This document shows positions 16,558 through 25,637 of a stretch of DNA of 64,000 nt, piece after piece; the stretch's first letter is position 1; every line of letters begins with the position of its first letter. The stretch lies in assembly GCA_027886865.1 (NCBI GenBank), contig JAPCJR010000004.1, positions 62,001 through 126,000 on the forward strand. The letters run 5' to 3'. The DNA comes from Nitrososphaerota archaeon. Its GTDB lineage: Archaea > Thermoproteota > Nitrososphaeria > Nitrososphaerales > UBA183. A program made the translations under genes and the position numbers. The notes beneath the pieces are model-generated. The model was not told where the DNA came from and ran no database searches. It was given only the letters and a program-made list of their open reading frames with translations.

Positions 16558-17730
16558 CTAGTTGTAAGATTTGATTATCTCGGCGCAGTTGTCGATGCCG
16601 TCGTACTTCTTCGAGATGACCCTGAGAGACTCCACGCTCGTCTTGTACTTCGGGTCGTTTAGGCAAGCGTCGATGGCCTCGGTGAGCCGCTCTGCTGTCA
16701 GGTCCTGCGACCTGATTGTTATCCCGAGCCCCAGCCTGCTGAACTTCTCGGCGTTTCCAAGCTGCTCTGAGTGATTCTGTATCGGGATCAGGACAGCGGG
16801 CTTTCCAGCGTCGATGCATTGGCCGATGGTCCGGTGGCCCGACCTCGCCACGACCAGGCTCGAGAGAGCGAACAGCTCGTCCTTGACCGGGCACCATTCG
16901 TAGAGCCACGTCCCATCGGCGAGCTTTGTGGGCTCGCCCGACCCGTTGAGGTGTCCGAGCGAGACCACGATGTTGTACCGGCCGGCCAGCGCCCGGGTGG
17001 ACCTCAAGACCGTGTCCACAAATCGCTGCTTGGTCGCGTCCGGGCCGCTTATCTGGATGAAGACGAGCGGCCTACCGTCGATCTCCAACCGCTTCTTTGC
17101 CCTGGACACCTGCTCGTCGCTCACGTCCACACGAGGAGAGGTGAAACCCACGAAGCGGACGATGTTCGATACGTCCGTCCCCTCGAGGTTGGCCTGTCCT
17201 ATGGTATATGGCGGCGGCAGGTCGGTCATCAGCACCTGGTCGCTCAGGGACCAGAGCAGGCCGAGCCCGTCGCCCGCGATCCTCTCGTAGAACCTCCCCA
17301 CCCGGCCCCCGCGGAACCTCGGGGGCATAGTGACCTTGAACTGGTTCAGCATGGTGATGACCGGGTATGACTTCTGCCGAGCTGCGAGCACGCTCGACAG
17401 CCTGGAGTCGGAGACCACCACCCGCGGGTCGAACTTGGGTATCTGTTCGGCCTCGAACGCCACCTGCTTCAGGAACGAGTTGAACATGTACGGAAAGTGG
17501 GGGATGAAGTTCTTCGACGAGAAGCTGCCGCCCTCCGTCCACTCGACGTCGAGCGAGGGGCTCTCGAGGACGTTCCCGCTGGCCTCGCGCGTCCGGAGAT
17601 AGCTCAACGCCTGCAGAGAGCAAGAGAATCGGAACTCGTCCCCGCCGCCGCGAAGCCGGTCCGCTATCTCGAGGACGCGGGTGACGTGACCCAACCCCGA
17701 GCCAAACACGGCGAAGTATATTCTGCGCAA
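16558..17730 (-). CDS. MurG/GT28-like glycosyltransferase
   Basis: A GT-B fold transferase of about 390 residues. The N-terminal IYFAVFGSGLGHVTRVLEIADRL is the acceptor-side glycine loop of MurG/MGD1-like enzymes, and the C-terminal RSGHRTIGQCIDAGKPAVLIPI, NHSEQLGNAEKFSRLGLG segment is the sugar-nucleotide binding half. An UDP-sugar donor and a lipid acceptor are expected from the family. The frame stays open to 17925, but that extension runs into the divergent gene's promoter and does not fit the family; TTG at 17730 begins the first strand and lies about 45 bases after ACATATAG (17774-17781). It is convergent with the heptose kinase-like gene and divergent from the GT2 gene. Confidence 0.8.
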   Translation of the reverse strand: MRRIYFAVFGSGLGHVTRVLEIADRLRGGGDEFRFSCSLQALSYLRTREASGNVLESPSLDVEWTEGGSFSSKNFIPHFPYMFNSFLKQVAFEAEQIPKFDPRVVVSDSRLSSVLAARQKSYPVITMLNQFKVTMPPRFRGGRVGRFYERIAGDGLGLLWSLSDQVLMTDLPPPYTIGQANLEGTDVSNIVRFVGFTSPRVDVSDEQVSRAKKRLEIDGRPLVFIQISGPDATKQRFVDTVLRSTRALAGRYNIVVSLGHLNGSGEPTKLADGTWLYEWCPVKDELFALSSLVVARSGHRTIGQCIDAGKPAVLIPIQNHSEQLGNAEKFSRLGLGITIRSQDLTAERLTEAIDACLNDPKYKTSVESLRVISKKYDGIDNCAEIIKSYN

Positions 17731-17773
17731 TCCGAGTTCCGTTACCCTTCTGGAATGCGCTTCCCCCGCATGG

Positions 17774-17836
17774 CTATATGTTTTCAGAGCAGGAAAAAGA
17801 GCGTTTTTCGAGCGGTCCAGAAAAACACTTACATAT
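17774..17836. promoter_or_regulatory. Divergent promoter elements of the two glycosyltransferase genes
   Basis: CTATATG at 17774-17780 reads as a TATA element (CATATAG) for the minus-strand MurG-like gene, and ACATATTGG at 17831-17839 for the plus-strand GT2 gene. The two are separated by about 55 bases. Confidence 0.45.
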
Positions 17837-17875
17837 TGGAGATGAGCGACCGCAAAAAGTAACCCGGGGACCAGA

Positions 17876-19444
17876 GTGGCAATACAAATCTGGCAGGTGG
17901 TAGAGGTGATAACTATCATCCTCACAATCCCCGTCCTCGCGCTCGAATACTACTGGATGGTCCTTCTCGGCACCTCGACGAGGTATCCGAGGGACATGGC
18001 CAGTCAGGCCGTGACGCTGGAGACCCATCCGACCGTCTCCGTGCTCATCGCCACGTTCAACGAGAAGTTCGTGATAGGCCGGACGCTGGATGCGATCAGC
18101 CAGATAGACTATCCGAAGGATAAGCTCCAGATCATCGTCGCGGACGATTCCAATGACCAGACCGTCGAGGTTATCGATGAGAAGATACGGGAGCTCAACA
18201 GCGCCGGGATATCGGCGATGGTGTCCAGGAGGCCGAACCGGGAGAACTTCAAGTGCGGCGCGCTGAACAAGGCCATGGAGGTCGTGTCGGGGCATTTCGT
18301 GCTCCTGCTCGACGCCGACTCCATCGTGCCGCCCGATGTGCTTAGCAAGGGCATCGACGCCGTGGAGAGACACCCGCGGGCCTCTTTTGCTGCTTTCCGG
18401 TACGGCCACTACAATAGGAACGACAACATGATAACGCGGCTCTTCGCGCTGTCCCAGGACATCGGAGACACGCTCTCGAAGATGGGCGCATACCTCATCG
18501 ACGCCCCGTTCTCATTCCAGGGAGGCTTCGCGCTGGTGAAGACCCAGGACATCAGGGACGTGGGGGGCTGGTCCAACGAGAGGATAGCCGACGACGGGGA
18601 CGTCTCAATCAAGCTCTACCTGGCGGGCAAGCGGGGCATCTATCTCAGCAGCGTCCAGATAATGAGCGAGGACCCGGCGACGCTGGAGGCCTGGAAGAAG
18701 CAGGTCGCGAGGACCGCGCAGGGATGGTGGAGATGCATCGCGAAATATGCAGGCACCATCATCACCGCCCCGGGCGTCAGCCTGCGCAAGAAGGCGGGGC
18801 TGCTGCTGATGCTGCTGGGACCGTTCTCAGGCTTCAGCTGGATACTCGTCACGTTCCTTTCGGCCATAGCGGTCATCACGGGGGCCGTCCAGCCCGCCTA
18901 CTCGATCTTCAACAACCCGCTTTACATCGCCATAGTCGCTGTCCCGTTTGCCGTCTCGATGGCCTCGGGAGCCTGGGCGCTGTGGGTACAGGGGTTGATG
19001 ACAGCCCGCAACCTGATACTGATACCCATGCTGGGCTACGTGACCGGGGCCATGCTGAGCCTGGGGTCCATCGCGTTCTTCTACGGGGTGTTCGACCGTA
19101 CCGGCTTCTTCCTCTACAGGACGCCCCATTCGGGCTCGGGGGAGACGAGGACGAAGACATACTTCAGGCACCTGACGAACGACAGGAACGCCATCGTGGA
19201 GGGAGTGCTCGCCGTGGGCGCGCTCGCCATGGCGGTGCCGGTGTTCTTCCACGGTGTGTGGTTCCTCTCCTTATCGCTGGTCGGGTTCGGTCTCTTCACG
19301 CTAAAGTCGATGAGCCTGACCCGGCATCTTCAACCCGGCAAGCACGGGGTCAGCGCACCCGAAGCGGCGGCAGAGAGCGCCGTTCCCAGCCCTGGCGAGA
19401 TCGGGCTGGCGCCACGCGCGAACGCCCAGAAGAACTCGGTCTGA
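17876..19444 (+). CDS. Membrane GT2 glycosyltransferase, cellulose-synthase-like
   Basis: A 522-residue processive-type family 2 transferase anchored in the membrane. It has an N-terminal helix (about 8-30), a cytosolic catalytic domain with the donor-site D-D pair in VADDSND (89-95), DADS (146-149) and the acceptor-site ADD (238-240), and a Q-rich motif AQGWWR (281-286) equivalent to QxxRW of BcsA-like enzymes. Four or more helices follow (about 300-320, 330-350, 365-390 and 410-465), ending in a soluble Pro/Ala-rich tail. It should polymerise a sugar and move it through the membrane. The start is GTG at 17876. Part of the surface-glycan region, next to the MurG-like gene. Confidence 0.85.
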   Translation: MAIQIWQVVEVITIILTIPVLALEYYWMVLLGTSTRYPRDMASQAVTLETHPTVSVLIATFNEKFVIGRTLDAISQIDYPKDKLQIIVADDSNDQTVEVIDEKIRELNSAGISAMVSRRPNRENFKCGALNKAMEVVSGHFVLLLDADSIVPPDVLSKGIDAVERHPRASFAAFRYGHYNRNDNMITRLFALSQDIGDTLSKMGAYLIDAPFSFQGGFALVKTQDIRDVGGWSNERIADDGDVSIKLYLAGKRGIYLSSVQIMSEDPATLEAWKKQVARTAQGWWRCIAKYAGTIITAPGVSLRKKAGLLLMLLGPFSGFSWILVTFLSAIAVITGAVQPAYSIFNNPLYIAIVAVPFAVSMASGAWALWVQGLMTARNLILIPMLGYVTGAMLSLGSIAFFYGVFDRTGFFLYRTPHSGSGETRTKTYFRHLTNDRNAIVEGVLAVGALAMAVPVFFHGVWFLSLSLVGFGLFTLKSMSLTRHLQPGKHGVSAPEAAAESAVPSPGEIGLAPRANAQKNSV

Positions 19445-19531
19445 GCAAACCGTCTCCCGGGGAGGGCCCCTCAGGACTGAATGTGGGGCTGCAATACCTT
19501 AAATCGGGAACCGGAGAGGACGGCTTTGAGA

Positions 19532-20599
19532 ATGGAAATCGAGGAGAAGATGAAGCTCGTCCTGAAGCCCCCCACCGAGGAGGTCGTGACGGAGCAGGAC
19601 CTGCGGGCGCTCTTTGAGCGAGAGCCTCATCCGAAGCACTACATCGGCATGGAGGTGTCGGGTGTCCTTCACCTGGGCTATATCATCAACGGCTTCAAGG
19701 TAAACGATTTCATCAAGGCCGGCATGAGATGCACGGTCTTTCTCGCAGACTGGCACAGCTACATCAACAACAAGTGGGGCGGAGATTGGGACAAGATCAA
19801 GATGATGGGTCGCGAGTACTACGCTGACGCGTTCGCTTTCTTCTGCCCCGGTGTCGAGATAAGATACGGAAGCGAGCTCTACAAAGAAGACGAGGACTAC
19901 TGGGCGGATGTGATGCGATTCTCCAAGCAGATCAGCCTGGAGCGGGACGTAAGGTGCCTCACTATAATGGGCAGGACGACCAAGGAGAAGCTCGACGTCG
20001 CCCAGTACCTGTATCCCCCCATGCAGGCTACCGACATGCACGCCATGGACCTGGACGTGGTCCATGCAGGGATGGACCAGCGGAAGGTGCACATGCTAGC
20101 GCGGGAAGTGTTCCCCTCGCTGCACTGGAAGAAGCCCGTCGCGATACACCACCACATACTGGCAGGACTCCAGGAGCCGAAGGCGAGCGGCATCGACGAG
20201 GACACGAAGGTGGACAAGGTCGTATCGAGCAAGATGAGCAAGTCCAAGCCGGACTCGGCGATATTCATACACGACAGCGAGTCCGAGATAACCAGAAAGC
20301 TCGGGAAGGCCTGGTGCCCCGAGAGGGTCGTCGAAGGGAACCCCATCCTCGACTACGCCAAGTACATCATATTCCACGAGAAGAGCTCGCTCACGATAGA
20401 GAGACCCGAGAAGTATGGGGGGAACGTGACGTTCGCAAGCTACCTGGAGCTGGAGAGGGCGTATGCGGAGGGAAAGCTCCACCCCAACGACCTGAAAATG
20501 TCGGTCGCGCGTGAGCTGGGCGATATCCTGGCGCCCGTGAGGAAGCACTTCGAGGGGCGAAAGATAATTCAGGAGATAACGGCAGAAACGCACGTATGA
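19532..20599 (+). CDS. tyrS: Tyrosyl-tRNA synthetase
   Basis: Class I synthetase charging tRNA(Tyr). The 355-residue protein is of the archaeal/eukaryotic type. The HIGH-equivalent motif is GVLHLGY (44-50) and the KMSKS motif is at 234-238 (SSKMSKSKPDS). Archaeal-type residues for tyrosine selection are in the LADWHSYINNKWG and QATDMHAMDLDVVHAGMDQRK segments. The ATG at 19532 lies about 30 bases after CCTTAAAT (19497-19504); an in-frame TTG is two codons earlier, and a further upstream frame from 19481 overlaps the promoter and is not coding. It is isolated from the neighbouring glycan genes in function and is followed by a T-rich stretch. Confidence 0.93.
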   Translation: MEIEEKMKLVLKPPTEEVVTEQDLRALFEREPHPKHYIGMEVSGVLHLGYIINGFKVNDFIKAGMRCTVFLADWHSYINNKWGGDWDKIKMMGREYYADAFAFFCPGVEIRYGSELYKEDEDYWADVMRFSKQISLERDVRCLTIMGRTTKEKLDVAQYLYPPMQATDMHAMDLDVVHAGMDQRKVHMLAREVFPSLHWKKPVAIHHHILAGLQEPKASGIDEDTKVDKVVSSKMSKSKPDSAIFIHDSESEITRKLGKAWCPERVVEGNPILDYAKYIIFHEKSSLTIERPEKYGGNVTFASYLELERAYAEGKLHPNDLKMSVARELGDILAPVRKHFEGRKIIQEITAETHV

Positions 20600-20609
20600 C
20601 TCGTGTACC

Positions 20610-20626
20610 GGTCGTATTTTTTACGG
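20610..20626 (+). terminator. T-rich transcription end after tyrS
   Basis: The six-T run at 20617-20622 follows the tyrS stop by 18 bases and is flanked by ACCG and CGGT in opposite orientation. Archaeal RNA polymerase ends at T-runs of this kind. Confidence 0.4.
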
Positions 20627-20741
20627 TCATTTCGGCATGAGCTATCTCTTACCTCGTTGCCGCGATAGGCATTCTCGCGCCGAGATTTACTGAACTCGGA
20701 CCGTGAAAGGATAATATGAACGACAGAGAGGCGCAGTCGAA

Positions 20742-21431
20742 ATGAAGGCGAAGATAGCCATCACCGGCGCAAACGGGACGATCGGGACGGTGATGAGGAA
20801 GGCTCTGACGGACTATGATATTGTACCCTTGGACCTCCCTCAGGTCGATGTTAGGGACTACAATGTTGTGCTCCAGGCGATCAAGGGATGCAGGGCTGTT
20901 ATCCACCTCGCATGGAACGTGAAAGACGATAACTGGGAAACGGGCAGGATCAGTCCGGACAACGACGTGATGACCTTCAACGTTTACGAGGCCTGCTTCA
21001 GAGGCGGCGTGCCTCGAGCTATAATGGCAAGTTCTGTTCACGCTGATAACTTCATGAAATGGAATGGGAAGGCGCTGATGAACACCACCACCGTTCCGAT
21101 ACCGACGAGCCCCTACGGGGCGAACAAGGTATTCATGGAGGCGCTGGGACGGTTCTACGCACAGGTGGGTCTGGAGGTCGTATGCATCAGATTCGGCTCT
21201 GTCAGCAAGGAGGACGTCCCTGGAACCAAGGGATGGGATTGGAGGAAGGTCTGGCTGAGCCACAGAGACCTCGCGAGCATGGTAAGGCGTTGCCTCGAGG
21301 TCGAGAAGATCCCAAACAATTATGCGGTGTTCTACGCGGTGTCGAACAATGCTTTGCGAGTCCACGATTGGGATAACCCACTCAACTGGGCTCCGGTGGA
21401 CGACGCGTTTGCCTCAAAAAATAACTGCTGA
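20742..21431 (+). CDS. NAD-dependent epimerase/dehydratase, short uronate-dehydrogenase-like SDR
   Basis: A 229-residue SDR with the Rossmann loop IAITGANGTIGTVM (residues 5-18), the acidic pair VDVRDYN, the substrate segment VIHLAWNVKDDNW, the serine region MASSVHADNFMKW and the catalytic Tyr/Lys in SPYGANKVFMEAL. Length and motifs match uronate dehydrogenase-like and sugar-epimerase members. The substrate cannot be read; the surrounding glycan genes suggest a nucleotide or free sugar. The ATG at 20742 is 27 bases after GATAATATG (20710-20718), so the transcript is probably leaderless. The gene precedes the DegT-type aminotransferase by 219 bases. Confidence 0.75.
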   Translation: MKAKIAITGANGTIGTVMRKALTDYDIVPLDLPQVDVRDYNVVLQAIKGCRAVIHLAWNVKDDNWETGRISPDNDVMTFNVYEACFRGGVPRAIMASSVHADNFMKWNGKALMNTTTVPIPTSPYGANKVFMEALGRFYAQVGLEVVCIRFGSVSKEDVPGTKGWDWRKVWLSHRDLASMVRRCLEVEKIPNNYAVFYAVSNNALRVHDWDNPLNWAPVDDAFASKNNC

Positions 21432-21650
21432 CTCCGTCTTGGGGCAGGAGCAAAAGGGGGTGGTGGTCGCCCCACCCAGTTCGCGAATCGAGGCAGGGTG
21501 TGCACCAACGAGACGATAGAAGTTGGATGAATGAACTTGGAGTTGAGTTCTTCCGCGGACACGTGGAACTTGGTTTGTGATCGAACTTGCAAGTGCAGGT
21601 CCTTGAAGCTATAAAGCAGGAGATACTTGCGGGGTAGGAGCCTGAAGACC

Positions 21651-22760
21651 ATGAATTTCATTCCCATAAACAAGCCCGCACTCGGCGACAAGGAGAGGAA
21701 GGCGGCACTCTCGGTGCTCGAGACGGGGATGCTGACCGACGCTAGCTACGCAGGAGGCAAGAACGTCCAGGACTTTGAGAAGAAGCTGGCCGCGCACATC
21801 GGCGTCAAGCACGCGATAGCCGTCAACTCGGGCACGGCAGCGCTGCAGACGTCGCTCATGGCCTTCAACGTCAAGGCGGGCGACGAGGTGATAATCCCGG
21901 CCTTCACCTTCGAGGCCACGGCCAACGTCGTCCTGGCGTGCAACGCCAAGCCCGTCTTCGCGGACATCCAGTCGGACTACACTATAGACCCCAAGGACAT
22001 CAAGAAGAAGATCACCAAAAGGACCAAGGCGATAATCCCGGTCCACCTCTACGGCTACCCCGTCGACCTGGACGAGATCAGGGAGATCGCTGCGGCGCAC
22101 TCGGTCAGGGTGATCGAGGACGCTGCCGAGTCCCTGGGCGCCGAGTACAAGGGGACTCAGATAGGGAGGACCAAGGACGTCGGCTGCTTCAGCCTCTATG
22201 CGACCAAGGTGATAACGTCGGGTGAGGGCGGCGCGATCACGACGGACGACGACGACCTCGCGGACAAGCTTCGCATGATGAGGAACCACGGGATGAGGGA
22301 CGGCTATGACACGCGGATACTTGGTTACAACTTCAGGCTGCCCGAGATGGCGGCCGCCATCGCCAGCGTCCAGATGGACAGGCTGTCGGAGTTCATCAAG
22401 GCCAGGAGGAAGAACGCAAAGGCGCTGGACGACCTCGTCTCCGGGCTCAAGGGCGTGAGCATGCGCCAGACCAAGACGGACAGGAAGAACATCTGGTACC
22501 TCTACACGCTCCACATAGCGAAGGACAGGGACAAGGTCAACGACTCGCTGAGGGCCAACGCCGTGGGCTCCGCCGTCTACTGGAAGACGCCGGTCAACAA
22601 GATGCCCCTCTATCAGGAGCTGGGCCACGGCGACCTCAAGCTCCCGATGGTCTATGACGCTGCGGACCACGTGCTCTCCCTTCCGGTCCATCCGCTCGTG
22701 ACCGAGGAAGAGGTCGTCTATATCGCGGACCAGCTGAAGACGGCCTTGAAGGGCCGCTGA
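21651..22760 (+). CDS. DegT/DnrJ/EryC1/StrS family sugar aminotransferase
   Basis: PLP-dependent aminotransferase acting on a keto nucleotide sugar. The 369-residue protein has the family start FIPINKPALGD, the PLP phosphate segment NSGTAALQTSLMA, the conserved VIEDAAESLGA (Asp that binds the pyridine nitrogen), the PLP lysine in SLYATKVITSGEGG, and the late MRNHGMRDGYDTRILGYNFR. It makes an amino sugar for a surface glycan. The ATG at 21651 is chosen because the family begins there; it follows GCTATAAAGC (21607-21616) and a GGTAGGAG element. An upstream in-frame start at 21627 adds eight unlikely residues. It is followed at 17 bases by the DPM1-like transferase gene, so they share a transcript. 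Confidence 0.88.
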   Translation: MNFIPINKPALGDKERKAALSVLETGMLTDASYAGGKNVQDFEKKLAAHIGVKHAIAVNSGTAALQTSLMAFNVKAGDEVIIPAFTFEATANVVLACNAKPVFADIQSDYTIDPKDIKKKITKRTKAIIPVHLYGYPVDLDEIREIAAAHSVRVIEDAAESLGAEYKGTQIGRTKDVGCFSLYATKVITSGEGGAITTDDDDLADKLRMMRNHGMRDGYDTRILGYNFRLPEMAAAIASVQMDRLSEFIKARRKNAKALDDLVSGLKGVSMRQTKTDRKNIWYLYTLHIAKDRDKVNDSLRANAVGSAVYWKTPVNKMPLYQELGHGDLKLPMVYDAADHVLSLPVHPLVTEEEVVYIADQLKTALKGR

Positions 22761-22777
22761 GCGGGGCCGCGTCCTGC

Positions 22778-23518
22778 GTGAGCGTCGTCGTCGTCCTGCC
22801 GACGTACAACGAAAGGGAGAACATCGCGCCGATGGTCGACAGGCTCTCCCAGGTGAGGAGCAGCCTTGGGTCCGAGATGCATATTCTCTTCGTCGATGAC
22901 GGCAGCCCCGACGGCACCGCCGACGAGATAGGGACGGTAATGAAGGGGCGCGACTACGTCCACCTCCTGGAGAGAGGGGGCAAGAAGGGGCTGGGCACGG
23001 CATATCTCGACGGCTTCAGGTACGCGAGGGAGACGTTCCGCCCCTCGGTCTTCGTCCAGATGGACGCGGACCTGCAGCACCCGCCCGAGACCGTGAAACC
23101 TTTGGTCGAGGCGGTGCGGGAAGGAGCAGACGTCGCGGTCGGTTCGAGATACGTTGAGGGAGGGAGCGTGAAGGGCCTGAATAGACGTAGGAGGACGATA
23201 AGCTGGGGTGCAAACTGGCTGGCGAGGCACGTCCTGGGGCTTAAGGTGCACGACGCCACGACGGGGTTCAAGGCCCTCAGCGCGCGGGCGGTGGATACGC
23301 TTCTGCAGGTTCACCTGTACTCGTCTGGTTTCATCTACCAGGTGGAGTCGCTGTTCGTCTTCAAGCAGAACGGGTTGAAGATGGTCGAGGTGCCATTCGT
23401 TTTCGAGGTGAGGGAGAAGGGTTCTTCGAAGATGAGCGGAGGCGAGGTCGGGGAATATTTCAAGAGCGTACTTGAGATGAGGTTCAGGGACTACAGGGTA
23501 ACCGAGAAGAAGCCCTGA
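22778..23518 (+). CDS. GT2 glycosyltransferase, dolichyl-phosphate mannosyltransferase (DPM1)-like
   Basis: A 246-residue family 2 transferase without the C-terminal membrane anchor. The donor-binding start VVVLPTYNERENI, the acidic DDGSPDG, the QMDADLQHPPE metal site, the acceptor loop SRYVEGGS and the GFKALS segment are diagnostic of polyprenol-phosphate mannose/glucose synthases. It should load a sugar onto dolichyl phosphate for the GT-C enzymes. The start is GTG at 22778. It is directly after the aminotransferase in a two-gene unit and ends 11 bases from the convergent small membrane gene. Confidence 0.87.
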   Translation: MSVVVVLPTYNERENIAPMVDRLSQVRSSLGSEMHILFVDDGSPDGTADEIGTVMKGRDYVHLLERGGKKGLGTAYLDGFRYARETFRPSVFVQMDADLQHPPETVKPLVEAVREGADVAVGSRYVEGGSVKGLNRRRRTISWGANWLARHVLGLKVHDATTGFKALSARAVDTLLQVHLYSSGFIYQVESLFVFKQNGLKMVEVPFVFEVREKGSSKMSGGEVGEYFKSVLEMRFRDYRVTEKKP

Positions 23519-23528
23519 AGCGCTTGCC

Positions 23529-23783
23529 TTACGGTTCCTTCTTCTCAGCGGCGGCGGGAGCAGCGGGTTGCGGCTGGGCCGCCTCTGTTATCGGCTCCGG
23601 CGCCGGAGTTGTGGCCATCGTCCAGCCGATCCAGCCCAGGATTCCGAGAAGGACCACCACGGCCAGGAATGCGGTCACCTCGAGGACCAAGAGTGGCCGC
23701 AGATAGAGAAGGACGCCGTAGACTATTATTCCGATGATGCTGCCAGCAAGTATTGCGCCGCCCAGGGTCCGGTCGTTGGCCAT
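23529..23783 (-). CDS. Small two-span membrane protein with Pro/Ala-rich tail
   Basis: An 84-residue protein with two adjacent hydrophobic helices (about residues 8-29 and 33-53) and a WIGWTMATTP boundary followed by a Pro/Ala-rich tail with a charged end (AEKKEP). ATG at 23783 is preferred over an upstream in-frame start at 23861 because a TTAAAT element at about 23812-23817 would place the transcript start next to 23783. It converges on the DPM1-like gene with a gap of 10 bases and faces the rpoP gene across a shared promoter. Similar short two-helix proteins are known to this reader from TACK archaea, without a proven function. Confidence 0.65.
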   Translation of the reverse strand: MANDRTLGGAILAGSIIGIIVYGVLLYLRPLLVLEVTAFLAVVVLLGILGWIGWTMATTPAPEPITEAAQPQPAAPAAAEKKEP

Positions 23784-23897
23784 TTCGGTAGAGCCTGTCC
23801 TCCAGGAGCGGGATTTAACGTTTTGTTCGAAAGCAGCCCCTTCGAGGCCGCGCCGCAGCAAGACAGAAATAGAAGACGGCAGAACGCCTCATGAAAC

Positions 23898-24080
23898 ATG
23901 TCAGGTACACCAGAGGAACCAGCGAAGGTTTTTGCGGGCTCCGTCTACGAGTGTGTCAGGTGCGGCACCAAGACGAGCCAAGAAGAGCTCAACAACCTCC
24001 CCGAGGTGAAGTGTATCTGCGGCTACAGGGTCTTCAGAAAGGTAAGGCCTTCAGTGGTCAAGCAGATCAAGGCCGTCTGA
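23898..24080 (+). CDS. rpoP: DNA-directed RNA polymerase subunit P (Rpo12)
   Basis: The small zinc-ribbon subunit of archaeal RNA polymerase, 60 residues. The N-terminal knuckle YECVRCG (C19, C22) and the C-terminal knuckle VKCICGYRVFRKVRP (C39, C41) match Rpb12/Rpo12, followed by the VVKQIKA tail. The second knuckle has CxC rather than CxxC, as if one residue is deleted; the pattern is intact otherwise. The ATG at 23898 is preferred over an ATG in another frame seven bases earlier. It precedes glyS by 60 bases on the same strand. Confidence 0.9.
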   Translation: MSGTPEEPAKVFAGSVYECVRCGTKTSQEELNNLPEVKCICGYRVFRKVRPSVVKQIKAV

Positions 24081-24140
24081 GCCTCCGCTCGCTGAGAGAA
24101 CAGCTTTAAGACCAGTCCCGGGGCCGTTTCGTCGCTTCCG

Positions 24141-25637
24141 ATGGCTGACAACGCTAATGTGAACAAGGTCCCCGAGCCTCAGGCCAAGGCACCAGGATAC
24201 GAAGACGTGATGAACCTGGCCTCCAGGCGAGGCTATTTCTTCAGGTCCGCTGATTCTTACCCGAACACCCCGGCGGGGTTCTGGGACTACGGCCCGCTGG
24301 GGACGCTCTTCAAGAATCGATACGTCAACCTCTGGCGGAGGCTGATGGTGAAGAGGGACGAGATGATGGAGATTGACACGGCACAGATACTCCCCAGGGC
24401 TGTGTTCGTGGCCTCGGGGCACGTGGGAAACTTCGCCGACCCCATAGTGGAGTGCTCGAACTGCCACGCGATATACAGGGTTGACAAGCTCATCGAGGAG
24501 AAGGTCAAGCGCGCCGTCCCGGAGGGGCTCCCCGACGTCGAGTACGACGCTCTGCTGGCGGAGAACAGGATAGTCTGCTCCAACTGCAAGAACGAGCTCA
24601 AGGGGACGAGGAGGTTCAACATGATGTTCAAGGTGGGGATAGGGCCCCTCGGCGAGGAGGCGTACCTGCGGCCCGAGACGTGCCAGGGGATTTTCGTGGA
24701 CGCGCCGTTCCTATTCAAGACCCAGCGCATCAAGATGCCCAAGGGGTTCGCCCAGCTGGGGAAGAGCTTCCGCAACGAGATCGCACCGAGGCAGGGGATA
24801 CTCCGGCAGAGGGAGTTCTACCAGGCGGAGATAGAGGTGCTGTTCAACCCCGAGAGGGTGGACTTCCCGAAGTTCGACATAGCCCTCGACTACAGCCTGA
24901 ACATCTCGTCGGACGACGTCGAGCCGTCACCGGTCAAGGTCTCCGAGGCGATAGCCCAGGGGATGGTGCCGAACAAGCTGATCGGGTATTACCTCTACCT
25001 AGTCCAGAGCTTCTACGAGTCGCTCGGGCTCAAGACTGGGAACATCAGGCTCAGGCGGCTCTCCAACCTGGAGAAGGCATTCTACTCGGCGGTGGCGTTC
25101 GACCTCGAGGTCAGGACCTCGGTGGGGTGGCTGGAGCTCGTCGCGTGCAACTACCGCTCGGACTATGACCTCAAGCAGCACGCCGAGATGAGCAAGACGG
25201 ACTTCACCGTGGACGACGACGGGAAGAAGGTGCTCCCGCACGTCTTCGAGCTTTCGATGGGCATCGACAGGAGCCTGTACGCGCTGCTGGACGACGCGTA
25301 CAGGGTCGAGGACACGCGGACCTACCTGGCGCTCCGGCCCAAGGTCGCCCCTATCCAGGTGGGCGTGTTCCCGCTCATGTCGAAGGACGGACTGCCCGAG
25401 AAGGCGAGGACGATCTACGACGAGCTGAGGTTCGACCTGGATGCAACGTACGACGAAGGAGGGTCGATCGGGAGGAGGTACGCCCGTTCGGACGAGGCCG
25501 GCATCCCGTTCTGCGTCACCATCGACCAGAACACGCTGACCCAGGGGACAGTCACGGTAAGAGAGAGAGATTCAAAGGCCCAACCGGTGGTGCCGGTCCC
25601 CGAGCTCCTCGCCTGGTTGAAGGCGCGCCTCGACTAG
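24141..25637 (+). CDS. glyS: Glycyl-tRNA synthetase (alpha2 type)
   Basis: Class II enzyme charging tRNA(Gly), 498 residues. The first motif region GYFFRSADSYPNTPAGFWDYGPLG and the inserted CNCHAIYR...CSNCKNE zinc-type segment (two Cys pairs, C109-C112 and about C151-C154) are typical of archaeal and eukaryotic-like GlyRS. Motif 2 is GKSFRNEIAPRQGILRQREF and motif 3 is ELSMGIDRSLYAL. The C-terminal IQVGVFPLM and VRERDSKAQPVV segments form the anticodon-binding domain. The ATG at 24141 lies about 35 bases after CTTTAAGACC (24104-24113). It is downstream of rpoP and its stop overlaps that of the convergent DUF92 gene by four bases. Confidence 0.95.
   Translation: MADNANVNKVPEPQAKAPGYEDVMNLASRRGYFFRSADSYPNTPAGFWDYGPLGTLFKNRYVNLWRRLMVKRDEMMEIDTAQILPRAVFVASGHVGNFADPIVECSNCHAIYRVDKLIEEKVKRAVPEGLPDVEYDALLAENRIVCSNCKNELKGTRRFNMMFKVGIGPLGEEAYLRPETCQGIFVDAPFLFKTQRIKMPKGFAQLGKSFRNEIAPRQGILRQREFYQAEIEVLFNPERVDFPKFDIALDYSLNISSDDVEPSPVKVSEAIAQGMVPNKLIGYYLYLVQSFYESLGLKTGNIRLRRLSNLEKAFYSAVAFDLEVRTSVGWLELVACNYRSDYDLKQHAEMSKTDFTVDDDGKKVLPHVFELSMGIDRSLYALLDDAYRVEDTRTYLALRPKVAPIQVGVFPLMSKDGLPEKARTIYDELRFDLDATYDEGGSIGRRYARSDEAGIPFCVTIDQNTLTQGTVTVRERDSKAQPVVPVPELLAWLKARLD

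Noticed and set aside
17731..17925. N-terminal extension of the MurG-like transferase
   Set aside because: The extension overlaps the promoter and start of the divergent GT2 gene and precedes the first family strand, so the shorter start was chosen
20716..20745. Short upstream open frame (9 codons) overlapping the start of the SDR gene by ATGA
   Set aside because: The TATA element at 20710-20718 would put the transcript start at the gene's own ATG, so this frame would not be transcribed
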